From contig JAHNUO010000020.1 of assembly GCA_019787685.1 (NCBI GenBank), forward strand, positions 496,001 to 560,000: a stretch of DNA of 64,000 nucleotides. The letters are read 5' to 3'. The position numbers and the translations under genes were made by a program. A model generated the notes under the pieces. The model was not told the origin of the DNA and made no database searches. It saw only the letters and a program-made list of their open reading frames with translations. Each line of letters begins with the position of its first letter. Positions within the stretch are counted from its first letter, which is position 1. This document shows, one piece after another, positions 49,477 to 60,856 of this stretch. Origin of the DNA: Chiua virens (taxonomy: Eukaryota; Basidiomycota; Agaricomycetes; Boletales; Boletaceae).

Positions 49477-50634
49477 TTATCCGAGGATCGAAAACGAGCT
49501 TACGTCTGACGAAGCATTTTCCAAGGGGGTTCTACGAGGTGATACGGCAGACGGGGACGGGGAGTGCAGGGACGGATGGGGACTGTATGGCCGTAGCGAA
49601 GGCAATGAATAAGACGCCGGAGAATCATTTCCGAGCCAACCCGCATGGGAGGGGGTCGCGTAATGCAAGGGCGGTTCGCTACATTCGGTCCAGCTGCCGG
49701 AATCGTCGAAATCACCGTCGAGCTTATTGGTGAAAGGGAGGGGGTGTACGGGATCACTGGCTGCGCGTTCGTAGCCTGGCAAGTCGAGCTGGAATTCGAA
49801 CATCTGTGGTTCATCCTCCAATGGACCAGCTTCCTCGCCTGTCCAGGTAGTGGTAGGCTGACCTCCGCTTTCATGCATCGAGAAAGGATTGAGACGGAAT
49901 ACGCCCATCATCTTACGCATGGCCTTGCTGGCCTGGGTTGCGCGGAGAGGGACCTCTGTTGGGGGAGCGAGAGAGCTACTGGCCTGGGCAGCGGGAGTCG
50001 GGGCAGAGAATTCCATGACGAAGCAGTCGGAGGGAACGGCGTCCTCGGGTTCGACTTTTACTGGGGCCACGCTGGCAGAGGAAACGATGGAAGAAGCGCG
50101 TGCGGAAGGGGACGTGGCCACACTGCTTGCAGGGTGTTCGGAGTTTGATGCCGGTTCCGGATCATCGATAGTGTAGAGCCCATCGCCCCATGGATGGGAA
50201 TCAAATTTTGGATCTGGGGCCATAGAGGACAAGCCATTTTGAGCAGGACGGGAGGCGGATGGAACAGGGGATAAAGAGGAAGGGTGAGAAGGGTGAATGC
50301 TGGGGACAAGGGGACGGGATGAGGATGGAGGGAAATCGGAGTGGTGAAAGTACGTAAAGGCAGGAGAGTGACGGTAACTTGAAGGTAGGGCAACGTACGG
50401 CGGGGGCGATGGCGGGGGCGGGGAGGAATAGGTGGCGGTGTTCCAAGGGGAGTAGTGGGAGGTGTTCCAGGAAGGAATCTGCTGGTGAAAGGAGGCGTTG
50501 TCGTCTGGGGATGTTCTGTTGGAATAAGACCACGACGAAGGGGAAGAAATGAGGTGATCATGGGAGGAGTAGGAAGGCCTCTCGCTGGGTTGGAAACGAC
50601 GCTCGGCAAAGATTGGGAAGTGATCCAGAGACAT
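49477..50634 (-). CDS. Ser/Pro-rich protein with a conserved acidic core, possible regulator
   Basis: A single open exon gives 385 residues from ATG 50634 (MSLDHFPIFAERRFQPSERP). An in-frame ATG at 50712 would add 26 residues. The N-terminal half is Ser/Pro/Tyr-rich (SSPPPPSPPPYVALP). A structured-looking core sits at about residues 230-300: ATQASKAMRKMMGVFRLNPF, then GEEAGPLEDEPQMFEFQLDL. The tail is again Ser/Pro-rich and ends SSFSILG. I know of similar fungal proteins with the MMGVFRLNPF core but not of a function. Composition suggests a nuclear regulatory or disordered scaffold protein. A TATA-like TTATATCG lies upstream (minus strand, about 50803-50810). Confidence 0.6.
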   Translation of the reverse strand: MSLDHFPIFAERRFQPSERPSYSSHDHLISSPSSWSYSNRTSPDDNASFHQQIPSWNTSHYSPWNTATYSSPPPPSPPPYVALPSSYRHSPAFTYFHHSDFPPSSSRPLVPSIHPSHPSSLSPVPSASRPAQNGLSSMAPDPKFDSHPWGDGLYTIDDPEPASNSEHPASSVATSPSARASSIVSSASVAPVKVEPEDAVPSDCFVMEFSAPTPAAQASSSLAPPTEVPLRATQASKAMRKMMGVFRLNPFSMHESGGQPTTTWTGEEAGPLEDEPQMFEFQLDLPGYERAASDPVHPLPFTNKLDGDFDDSGSWTECSEPPLHYATPSHAGWLGNDSPASYSLPSLRPYSPHPSLHSPSPSAVSPRRTPLENASSDVSSFSILG

Positions 50635-50712
50635 GATCAGAGAGATGGGAAGGGAGGAGGGGGGATGGACGGGGACGGGGGAGAGGAAGCGAAGGACTTT
50701 TAAAGATGGCAT

Positions 50713-51330
50713 TCGAGGATCAGAGATGCAGCCATTTCAAGGGCATAGTACAGAGATCTAAGAGAACCCAATCTTAGCCCTTACCGTCACATTTTTTATT
50801 TTTCGATATAATAAACATCTATTTCCTCGACAACCACCCCGACAGCATCGTGTTTCCCTTTTTTGGTATGCTTCTTGAAAGGATTCGCCATCGACCGGAA
50901 TATTGCCTTTTATGGACACTCATCCGAACACTGTCCACCTCATCGACTGGCCCAGCTAGACAGACATCTGCGGAGGTGTGCAGCAGCCTTGCGTGATGCA
51001 CATCCTGATGTCGTCGAGTCTAGCCCTAGCTCGAGCCCGTCAGACCCGTCTACAGCCCTTGCTGCATGCATGAGCCCGCCTCAGTGCACTTGCACGAGCA
51101 TTTGCGAGCATGCCCCCGATCGGTCCGCGCAACCCCCTCGTATGTATTTTTATTAGCTGTTCTATCTTTGGCCAGACTCACATGTTGTCTCCTTGTTCCT
51201 CTCCGCCTTCTTTCTTGGTTCAGCATATATCACTGCGATAATCCTCGTATTCACGTGTCACTCCCTCGCATCCTGCAGAGAGTCTGGATAGTTTGTCGGA
51301 CATTAAACTACAATAGTTGCACTTTCCATC
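50713..51330. other. Divergent upstream region
   Basis: It holds the putative promoter of the Ser/Pro-rich gene, including the A/T-rich stretch at 50790-50820. No supported gene is present. Confidence 0.35.
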
Positions 51331-51906
51331 ATGTCTTCTCTCCCAGATCTTACCATGCGTCGGCCTCATCTCCCTGTTCCGGATCTTCGGTCCTACTCAG
51401 ACTTATCCACTCTCTCCTTCTTTCAACTCGCCACTCTCAACCTCTCAGTGCGGCATAGGGCATTCCACTCCCATCATCCATTCCGTATCCATTCTGATCC
51501 GCCGAACCGGTCGCAACGCGCATTTCATTCGGCCGACGTCTTTTTCCCGGTCTCCCGGCTTACGCTACCTTGTCACTCGTCCCCGGTACGTCTCCCATGT
51601 GCTCCCTCAGATTCGCTTTTCGCACTCCCCCTTTCAGATCTTCTTCGATTATGCCCCACCTCCACATGCTCCACTCCGCTCCCAATCGTATCAGACAGCC
51701 TACACGATCCAGCACATCCACTCTTATCAATCCTTCCTCTGTCTACTAAATCACGCCATAGAAATAAAACAGCGGAGTTTGATACACGTCCCACCGCCCA
51801 GATCAAGTCCTCGCTGATCATCCCGACCGCTCCGACTCCGTCCACATCGCAAGACATCCATGTGGTACGCGTCGCAGGCGTGAATCTTCCGCGGACATCC
51901 AGGTAG
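51331..51906 (+). CDS. Hypothetical ORF, 191 aa, uncertain
   Basis: ATG 51331 starts MSSLPDLTMRRPHLPVPDLR, a protein-like opening, and the frame stays open for 191 codons. The remainder is Ser/Pro/Leu-rich. An overlapping second frame (51317-51817) is almost as long, which weakens the coding case. A frame near 51870-51968 reads LLEITKSSRQSMRAPRSLTQ and then meets a GTAAGT donor at 51971, so a spliced gene is possible. No family was recognised. Confidence 0.3.
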   Translation: MSSLPDLTMRRPHLPVPDLRSYSDLSTLSFFQLATLNLSVRHRAFHSHHPFRIHSDPPNRSQRAFHSADVFFPVSRLTLPCHSSPVRLPCAPSDSLFALPLSDLLRLCPTSTCSTPLPIVSDSLHDPAHPLLSILPLSTKSRHRNKTAEFDTRPTAQIKSSLIIPTAPTPSTSQDIHVVRVAGVNLPRTSR

Positions 51907-52256
51907 ATCTCCTTGAGATCACCAAGTCGTCCCGGCAGTCGATGAGAGCCCCACGATCCCTGACTCAAAAAGTAAGTCTAACACACAAAATCCCTCATTT
52001 AGCGTGTCCTCGCAACTTGCCAGACGCTAGCGACAGGTACATCGAATCTCATTTTTTTCCACCCCCTTTCCTCCACAGACCCGTACGCGATCGAGTTCCT
52101 GTTGCCATAAGACGGAAAGCCACGCTCACGTATCTTCGCCTCGCCGTAGATTGGGTCGATGGCCTCCCCGTGGCCTCATCTGCTTGACCGTGCCATTCTT
52201 ACCCAAGGAAATCCACGTGCCATTTGCGATAGAGAGAATCTCAGCGGATTACGACC

Positions 52257-52472
52257 TTATCTCCCCTCCCGGTATGACGCAAGAATATCCTCGAACTCAA
52301 GTTCATCGGTGGCCGCAAGTCTCGCATCGTACGACGAGCCAGAGTCAAACTTCTTTGCGAACTCCAGACACGCCGCGGGAGTAATAAACCTGTCTCGGAA
52401 CACGCATCCAAGTACCTTCGATGTCCCGTCACTTCGGCGCGCTTTCTCAGGCTGGCGTGATAACGAGTGCAC
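52257..52472 (-). CDS. Hypothetical small ORF or exon, unknown
   Basis: The minus frame contains FRDRFITPAACLEFAKKFDS and DELEFEDILASYREGR before its stop. It has balanced composition and looks like a terminal exon, but no upstream exon could be tied to it. The opposite strand (52159-52608) is also open, so one of the two is a mirror. Confidence 0.25.
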   Translation of the reverse strand: MHSLSRQPEKARRSDGTSKVLGCVFRDRFITPAACLEFAKKFDSGSSYDARLAATDELEFEDILASYREGR

Positions 52473-54938
52473 ATTCTGGGGGGTTAGATTTCCTTCAAGT
52501 GTTTATAACGCATTTTTCCGTACATGCTTGAGATCCACCACAAAGTGTCTGATATATTTACCTGACTCGTTTTGGATCCGCGGACGACCACAAAAAGGTG
52601 CATCTTAGATCGGAGTTTCAGGTCAATTATGCCAAGTTAGCTTAGCTCCTGTACGCACTATCCATTGGGGCCAGGCGACGATCATTGTCATATCCGCAAC
52701 AACGGTACGGGTAACGTTATTCGCTCCACAAGTCATGAATCGGACCTCTGCCAATGGAATGCACAAAGGAAATTAAATGTTGTTCGGCCGTTAGCGCCTC
52801 AAGCATCGGTTCCACCACCATCATTAAGTAAAACGCATCGCAGGAACGCGACTTGCAGTTCCGAGTCGGCTCAGAGTTGTCATCCCTCACGTTACTGTCA
52901 GCGATGCTCGGATATTGAATTGGAGAGGGCCGATGACCAAATCAGACTTATTTTCGGTCGGAGATTAGTATCACGGAGGTTGATTTGAAACCCCGTCATG
53001 GTGACACCAACGATCGCGATGTACTCACCCTGGGTACGACATTCATGTGCGCACGGTGGCATCTCCACAATGTAAGAACAAGCCAGCTTAGACCGGGTAC
53101 CTGCAGCGTTTCCAGATAGCACACACCAGACGCCACGAAACTAGACCTGACCAAGACGACCACGGGGTGGAGGGCCCTGGAGGGACCCGAAGTCGCGGGC
53201 GATCAGAGCCTGTTTTCTTGCCGCGATTACGAAGATTCAGAGACGCATCGAAACGTGGCTGAAATCCAAAAAAAAAAGGTTTGAAACAGGCCGCGTCATG
53301 CGTGCAGTACTTACATACTTACCCCTTCACGTTACCCTCCGTGCGCGGGGATCTCACGTAGGTCGTTCAAACGTCGCGGACACCCTGAAACCCCGCGCAG
53401 AGTCCTCCCTAGGGTCGCGTCCTTGGGCCTGCTGCAGGACGACAAACAAAAAGGAGGCGATCGTGCGGATGAGAATACATGAATTTCAAATGGTCTATGC
53501 TATGAGTACGTACAAATCAGCGTCAGATCAGTACCTTGTTGTTGATCGCGATCTCCGTTTTCCAAGTACTTTTTGCATGTAATCAGGTGTATATTGGTAA
53601 GCGCAAAAAAAAGGGCAAGATAAACCCTCACTATCAGTCATAGTAATTTATCCAAAGAAAAGAAAACCAAGAACAATTCAATGATCGCGCTCGGATCGGA
53701 CGTGATTCAAGTGCTGTGGATGCGTGGAGCCGAGGATCGACACGTGTATATTTCTTAGTAAGTGAACTCTGAAGATACAAAAACAATTATCTTGATAGTT
53801 TCCTTCCCGGAAAAAACCATTATAAATGAGGGATGATTGCCCTCTATCATCCATGGTGCAGACCGGACACGGAACGGATACGTATCAATGCAGGTCCGAT
53901 AAATTCGAACCTGACCCCCTTCTCATTTCTTGTTTCTACAGATTCACAGAATCATAGATACGTGTCCTTTTCCGACGGAACAGATTTCCAAGCAATGTTC
54001 CAGAGTCTGAGCTCCATTTATGTAAAGTCCCGAACGTCATTTTGCCTCCAGCCCAGACATATTCGAGACTTTACCTCTCGCTTCATCCCCTGTCACGCAA
54101 CTTGAAAGATCCATTGAATTGGTTCATACAGATCCCCGTTCCACGTTGCATCGTTCAGGAAGTGAGCAACGACAATGGTTAATGTGAAACTCGGCTGCGG
54201 TGGAGGCTCGCAAGTCAACATCTCCACGGGCGCCCAACCTGAAGCTCCGCTCCTGTCATGGATTCATCTACGCCCTCCATTATTTGTCGTACGGCAGGAC
54301 GCATGATCCACATCTACGCATGTTCACACCTCATATGTCATCTTCGCTTGCCCAGATCTAGTCAACGTCGACCGCGACGTTCGCTCGTCCTTTGAAACTC
54401 ACACTACTCTGTAGCGAAAAGAATGGCCACGAGCACTATCCGACGATCATGTGAGTCGACTTGTTGATTTTATTTTTCGGAGATGGCCGCGAGGCACCGG
54501 AGCGAACCACCTTGTGCTTCATCCCCGCGCTCATATGACCCATCGTTTATGGATAAGTGGGGATGAGACGTAAAACGGCGTGCTCAGATAACTCATTCGC
54601 ACACGATAGCCTCGCAGGTGAACGTTAACCTTTGGTCAGGCGGAAGCGCCTGAATCCAGAGCGCCAAGAGATCACCTCACAGCCTCGTCGTGAAATGAAC
54701 TTGGACCGTGCACAAGCCATGCTTCTATCTGAAATACTGCAATACATTGGGGGCATGTGACTCGCCGAAGACGCCGATGGACATGAATATCTTATACAAG
54801 CAAGTTCGCGTCGCTTAGTCGACCTGTCCACCATCGACACATACCCTTTCGAGTCGTTAGCTGTGCCACATCCACATCAGGAGAATCTAAAGTCCCCGGT
54901 ATTAGGGTCAACGAATGTATCAGCCCGATATACATTCC
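52473..54938. other. Intergenic, 2.5 kb, nothing recognised
   Basis: Only short or biased ORFs are present (for example 52665-52988 and 53833-54105 plus). It is the left flank of the transposon region. No terminal inverted repeat could be identified by eye. Confidence 0.4.
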
Positions 54939-54978
54939 TAAGGGACGATAAGTCCCTTACTAGGGTATTCCATACCCT
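54939..54978. repeat. Two adjacent short inverted repeats
   Basis: TAAGGGAC at 54939-54946 pairs with GTCCCTTA at 54952-54959 (loop GATAA). AGGGTAT at 54962-54968 pairs with ATACCCT at 54972-54978 (loop TCC). Both stems are perfect and sit 430 bases beyond the transposase stop codon. They could form a terminator-like or transposon-end structure. Confidence 0.5.
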
Positions 54979-55407
54979 TTATAGACGGGAGATGTCTGGG
55001 CAGTTAGAAAAATTAATACATCATTAGCTATCTGGTTTACGGAACAATGTAACACTATTATGGTTTTTCCGTGCAGTTTGTAAGACTGATGTCGTTTGTT
55101 CACAGACAGGAGCGCTGGCGGCATCTGTATCCTACGCAGTAATGAGTGCCGTTGAAATATCTGTTGTCCCACTCTGGTATACATTCAGAAACTACGTCAT
55201 CCGTGGCATGACTGCATTAGTCTGCATAGTGCTATCTAACTGACATTGTTGGGGGAGCCGCAACTACCTAGCCTGCTTTGATCGGTATTGTAGCCAGTAC
55301 CTCGTCTGTAATCTGTAGGACGATTTTGTCATGTATGTCGTCCGCCGTGTGCGCTTCGCATCATTATCATATTAGCTGGTTGGTCCGAGTTGCCATAGCA
55401 TAGTAAT

Positions 55408-58400
55408 CTAGAAATCAGGATAGTCCGAGTCTTCCTCGCTGTCATAATTCTCAAACCTGCCGTCCTCGTCCTCCGAGTCTTCTCCTCCCTCACCCTCGCC
55501 ATTACCCTCGTCCTCATCGACTTCTTCGTCATCGACTTCATCATCCAATCCATTGTGATCGTCGCCTGTCGCCGCTTCTGCCTCAGACTCCATATCGGCC
55601 TCCAGCATCTCCACATCTTCAAGTTCATCATCAAACACGTCATTAGTTTCCTCGAACAAACCTTCTCGGGCCCGATTTTGCGTGAGGGTGAGGTGCCCGA
55701 CCCCTATCCCCGCAAATCTGGCAAACATGTCACGGTCGGCAAAGCTGCTTTCGTCATTAGAATGTAAATTAGTGTAGAATAATAAGACTTACATATTAAC
55801 GTAGAACGCTGCCCAGTCGTCCATTTCTCCTTGTTGTCTTGCTAGTGAGCAACTGTAACAACCTAGAACAAACGTAGACTATGAGTTACTTGTGAGTGGT
55901 TGTAGTGGTCAGTGTAAGGTTGAATGCAAGTGAGTCTAACGAGTGAGGCGAGAACTACAGAGGAGATCCGTCTATGAGAGACAATGGAGGAAAACCAGAG
56001 GTGAACTTTGTTAGAGTTCCCTGGTGCTGTATTCAAGTCTTTATATACTAAAAGTACAATCGGAGCTACAATCGGAGTATGAATACATAGATAAGTATGA
56101 GTGTCCTGATTGGTAGATAAGGTGTGATAACATGAGGTATCTGCATGTATGTGAGTCATAGATAAAGACATGAGGGAACAATGCTGTAACAATGCGGTAT
56201 AAGCATGTTATAAGATAAGCAGTGCTTTAATAATAGATATGAGTCATATGGAATCATAGATAAGAGATAACGTGTGAATACACGTGTGTTGTGCATGGGT
56301 TATGACATCGTGTGATAACACGTGTCTAATAATGAATCATAGTGAGTCATAAAGGATTGGCCAATAGGATATGATCCTTTGTATAGCCTTGGCATGAGGC
56401 AATATATGCCGTAATAGATATTGTGTATCTTGTATAGTGGATAGAGAGCGTTGAGTAGGAAGGTGAAAGAATGAAGTGAAATCGTGATTGTAACAGCAAC
56501 CCGGCGCCAGCAGTTCATTGGTCCTACCCTCGGAAAATGTTGGGATCAAATGACATCTGCGAAGGATCAACGACGGATCCAAGAAGCCGAAGGGGAGACT
56601 ATCTGGTCGATCAGGAACAAAGCCGACCTTCGGTAGACGGGCTTCCTTAAATCCCCACTTATGTTCGGGATCGATGCCAAGCCAACGGACCCAAAGTACT
56701 TCCATATTCTCCCAACGAATCGCCCCTTCGTGATGGAACGACACCATGAGATGGAATGCCATGAGGACTTGAGCGTACCAGTAAGGGTGTGCGTCATCTC
56801 TGGACGTCGTCATCACAGCCTGCAACGACTTCACTCGGATCGTGTCATGGTCTCGACGAACATCGTAGGTCGTGTAGTTGATGCGCAGTAGCTTGGAACT
56901 GACAACTCGGTCCGTGTTTACCAGTCGGATTGTGTTGTGCTGCTCTGACGTGAATTCTCGCTCATCTCCATTGAATTCAAGACCCAGTAACCTAGACAGG
57001 AGGTGATCCTTGAGAAGTGGCATGAAGTTCTGTATCCTCCTATGAGATTGTTGGAGCCACGGTCATGACGGGGCTCACCTTTATGGCGGGGTCTCCCCCG
57101 TTTTCGTGGAGGAGTTGCGCGAGATTGAATACATTATCTCTTTGCGCTCTATTGGTCATGTAGTGGTGCATTAGCGGCACCGCGTCTGGTACTTCGTCTT
57201 CGTCCATTGCATCGGTTATCTCACGCTGTCGACGGAGAATTGTCTGGCGCCTTTCCTGTTTCCCAAAATGCTCCTCAATAGCCTTCTTGTTTGAGTTCCC
57301 ATAAATGCGTTTGATCATTTTGTGAGATCGCTCTCCCTGGATCTGACTCGTCATCAGCTCGGTATGGAGATGAAGAAATACTCACTACTTGAGTCGTATA
57401 CAGATCGGTGGGGCCGAATCTCTCGATCATCAAGCCATAGTCGCCCAGCGAGTGGAACTTGTACGTGTTGATGTTGAGTGTTTTTCTGAGGGAGGATGCG
57501 GTCGCGGGGTTTCTGCGTCTACCAGATTCGAGATCTGCAAACTCCCTTCTCTGTCTTCGGGCAGATTCTTGGGGGAGTTCTTTTGTATCGAAGGCGGCAC
57601 AAGTGACCTTCTGAAAGAGACGTACTTGCGTCCCAAGCCCCCGAAGAGCATGACGCAGGAGACTGAGCGTGTCCTTGGTGTGCAATCTAAGTTTCGCTAG
57701 GGCATGCCATTCCGCCATCCGGAATAGAAGCGTTTGAACTATCTCCCCATGCGCAGGGGGAAGTAACCCTTCGAATGCTGGGATAGCACACTGTAACAAT
57801 CCCGTCAGCAAGCCTGTGGGTGTTCAGGGAATCAATTAAGTGTGACCTGTAGGACATCTTCAAAAAACCTCGCTGGTTGCTGGGTAGTATCAACAACATT
57901 TTCGGGGAAAGGCCGAATGGCATCGCCGAAAGATGGTACCGCGGAATATCTTTGGTGACATTGGCTCATCTATAATCATCGATATACAATGAATCCTTCA
58001 CCTTTGGTTCAAAAGATCGAGTCACTTGGGGTCGCATGCGTAGAGGATGCGTAGCAAGTGTTTCAAAATCATTTTGAGCAGTCCTAGCTCAAATTCGTGC
58101 AGTAGATCGACTACTAGATTGGGATAGATGTAGAATCCTAGAGGTCCGAGACGTTCGTTGAATGCATTCTAGAACTATCGATTAGCTTTACGCTCGGTAT
58201 GAGGATATGTACTTACCAATGTCGGAACAAGCGACGTGGGCTTCAGTATGCGCTCCACCACAATACTCTTGAGGGATTTGCCCAATATATACAGGGATCG
58301 CCGGGCAATTTGCACCATGCGCTCTAAATAGACACGAGCATGTGTCAACCTAAATGAGAGGTCACAGAGAAAACCAAGCCGATGGAAATTCTCCTTGGGC

Positions 58401-60332
58401 ATCAGACATCGAGGACATGGGCATAACCCTTTGTCTCGGATCGTTGCTAGGAGAACCCTGTCACGGCATTGAACATATATAAAAAGATTCAGCTAGCAGT
58501 CAAACAACTCACTTTTCGGGATAGTCTGCAGAGTAAGTGAAAATTCGCGGGTATACTCGCCTCCGGACTCCATCGAAACACTGGACCACTATACCATTTC
58601 GGTATGCTTCTACGAAGTCAGCGTCCAAAAGTACTTTCCATATAGCGTGTACCAGTTCCCGTTTGCAGTGTGTGAGCAAGTCGCTCTTGTTCCGGCCGGT
58701 TGCAATGCTGGAGATAAACTGATTGATGAATTGCGGGAGCTGCGACATGGTTCAGATAAACGTCAAGAAAATGTTGAACCGAAGGTTAGTGGATTCACCT
58801 TCGGTATGAACGCAATAGGATGACAGGATGTTCCATCATCCCTGTCCCGATAATACTTCGACAAATTCCCAAAAAACAGGTATATTGGCCATGCTGATGC
58901 GTGTCCGAACTGTGCCAGTTGGGTTGAGTCCGACCAGAACATCATTCCTGCAATCACCCTCTCCAGTTTACAGCCGTCTGTCCGTCGCTGCTTCTGGATT
59001 TCGTCTTGTGCTTCGTTCCACGCATCAGAGGTGTACAGTTCATCGTATACGAGTTGATCTTCTCCTGTGTGCGGATTTCGCCAGACCTTTTGGAATGTCA
59101 CTGCTACTGCTACACCTTCATGGGTTATCTGAGCATACCTTTCTGAACAGAGTGAGGTGGAATCTTTTAGCAGAGGGTTCCGCAAACGCGGCGCGGATAA
59201 CGTCGAGTAATGGCCGATAAAATAGCCCTTCGATGGTGAACGTGCGCCCGTTTCCTGATAGATTCCTCTCCCTAGTAGGCACGACTACGTCCACGTTGGT
59301 CTGTTTCCACTGGTCCTGGGCAAACAACTCGTGACGTACTTCACCTTGGCCCGCATCCAAGTCCGTGGTGGCCGTCCGTGCATCAAATCCGGCTAGATGT
59401 TCGGGGTCAAAGTCGGGGGCCTGAATCACCTCTCGGACCAGTCGGGTTACCTCCGCAGCCGACTTTTTATTGCTACCACTGTATACCCAATTCATCAGCC
59501 GCCATGTCGTCATGTTGGGCCAGGGCCATGGTGGAGCGCGATCTTCTCGGTATGGAGGTTGTGGAGGTAAAGTTGTGGTAGGGTCCCTGTTGGTGAGATC
59601 TAAGGGAGATATGAAGGAATCGGGATCGTGGCTTGGTCGGTGGCGGTATCCACGCCATATTCCGAATGAGTTGAGTTGTGTCCGGAAAGAGTTGAAAACG
59701 TGAAGTATCACACGACGGAATGTCGTGTGGGGCGGCTGAGGTGTACTGGTGGAAATTGGGGGTTCAGGAAACTGGTCTCGGTGCCTCGGGGGCAATCTGC
59801 GAGTGCGGAGACCGAGAGGTGAAGGGTCAGTAGCGGATTGGGAATCAGGTTGGTCGCCGGACGCAGGGAGGCTTTGCCCTTCGTAGTCCCGTTCGTGCGT
59901 CAACAGTGAAGATTGGGCGAACACCCGCGTCGCTTGGATGGGCTCGGACGCACCGGGGGAGGAGTGGGTCGTACTCGGAGGCAGGAGATGAGGGTCGAGT
60001 CGAGGCTAGGCGGATGAGCTCAGTTCATGTTTACACTTCTGGCATAGTAATTTGTACTCACCTCCGAGTCCCTCGTCACGTACTGTACAGAACATGTATC
60101 ATCTGCGGGATCAAACTGATGCCATTTTAATTAAATTGAAGATCAATACTAAGAGATAAAAACAGACTTCGTCTGATGTTCTCCCTCGTTTTTCGGGGAG
60201 GTTCAAAGTGGTGTTCAGCCTTGCTAGTCGCTTTGCATGTTCGGCTTGATATGTCACACAACCCGAGCGATGCTGGTTGAGTCCTCTTTGAGAGGAAAAC
60301 GAACGCAGGCAATCCTGCCCGCATTTGAACAT
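55408..60332 (-). mobile_element. Plavaka-type (CACTA-like) DNA transposase gene, interrupted by an LTR
   Basis: Segments recognised in order from ATG 60332: a zinc-finger start, MFKCGQDCLRSFSSQRGLNQ; a Pro-rich linker; APPWPWPNMTTWRLMNWVYS; IYDELYTS-like YDELYTSDAWNEAQDEIQKQ; KLERVIAGMMFWSDSTQLAQ; AWPIYLFFGNLSKYYR; VYPRIFTYSADYPEK; CPCPRCLMPKENF; NLVVDLLHEFELG; CAIPAFEGLLPP; YKFHSLGDYGLMIERFG; GERSHKMIKRIYG; RINYTTYDVRRD; YWYAQVLMAFHL; VLWVRWLGIDPEHKWGF; FGFLDPSLILRRCHLIPTF; and YVNISFADRDMFARFAGIGV. It ends in a long acidic tail. This is the full set seen in agaricomycete Plavaka proteins, joined over many short introns. Only solo LTR 3 interrupts it, and skipping that LTR leaves the frame open. 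Terminal repeats and target sites of the element were not identified. Confidence 0.82.
55854..56495 (+). mobile_element. Solo LTR 3 (642 bp) inside the Plavaka transposase
   Basis: It starts TGTAACAACC and ends GATTGTAACA, and is flanked by GCAAC at 55849-55853 and 56496-56500. On the minus strand the host frame runs LLAPG into the LTR and, after removing the LTR and one target copy, continues as CSLARQQGEMDDWAAFYVN in phase. TTTATATACTA near 56040 could be its TATA box. It is AT-rich compared with its surroundings. Internal element sequence is absent. Confidence 0.88.
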
Positions 60333-60856
60333 GAGCGTGAGTACTAGCACTATTAATGCGCTGATAAAAAGAGTGAGGGTGCGGGGGTGCATGTGGTGTC
60401 CACTACAGGATTAACGACTTGAACGGAGGATAGGTTATATCTTGCACCCTCAGGCTGGATGATCAAGACGGGGCACTGGTCAGCACATGTCCGAGTCAAG
60501 CCTCGCGATCACCCTCTTTTCACTTACCGAAATGAGCGGCACTACTACCAACCTATCTTTACCCGCCCCAACGCCACTTAGTCACGGACTAAACATTGTT
60601 GCGAAGACTTTAACTCTGCTCCGAGTCGTCGTGTCAGGTGAGTGTGGGATTGAAGCAGAACAAGAACTTATCTTTGAAGGAAGTGTTGTTTGGTTCCGCT
60701 AGGGCATCGGGAACTGTAAGGAAAAAGTGTACTTTGACTCGGACTTCGCAACGTGAATGTGCGTATTGAAGGGGTTGATGCTGTTTGGATGTGAAAAGAG
60801 ATTACATTGGCCTGGGTATCGTGAAACAAAGTAGGGGGTTACAAGACACTCTTCTG
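60333..60856. other. Spacer between transposase and neighbour gene
   Basis: It holds the transposase upstream region and the 3' side of the next gene. ORF 60487-60702 (plus) has no recognised motif. Confidence 0.4.

Noticed and set aside
53627..53640. CACTA-like string as a possible end of the Plavaka element
   Set aside because: CACTA occurs by chance many times. I found no matching inverted end on the other side and no target duplication.
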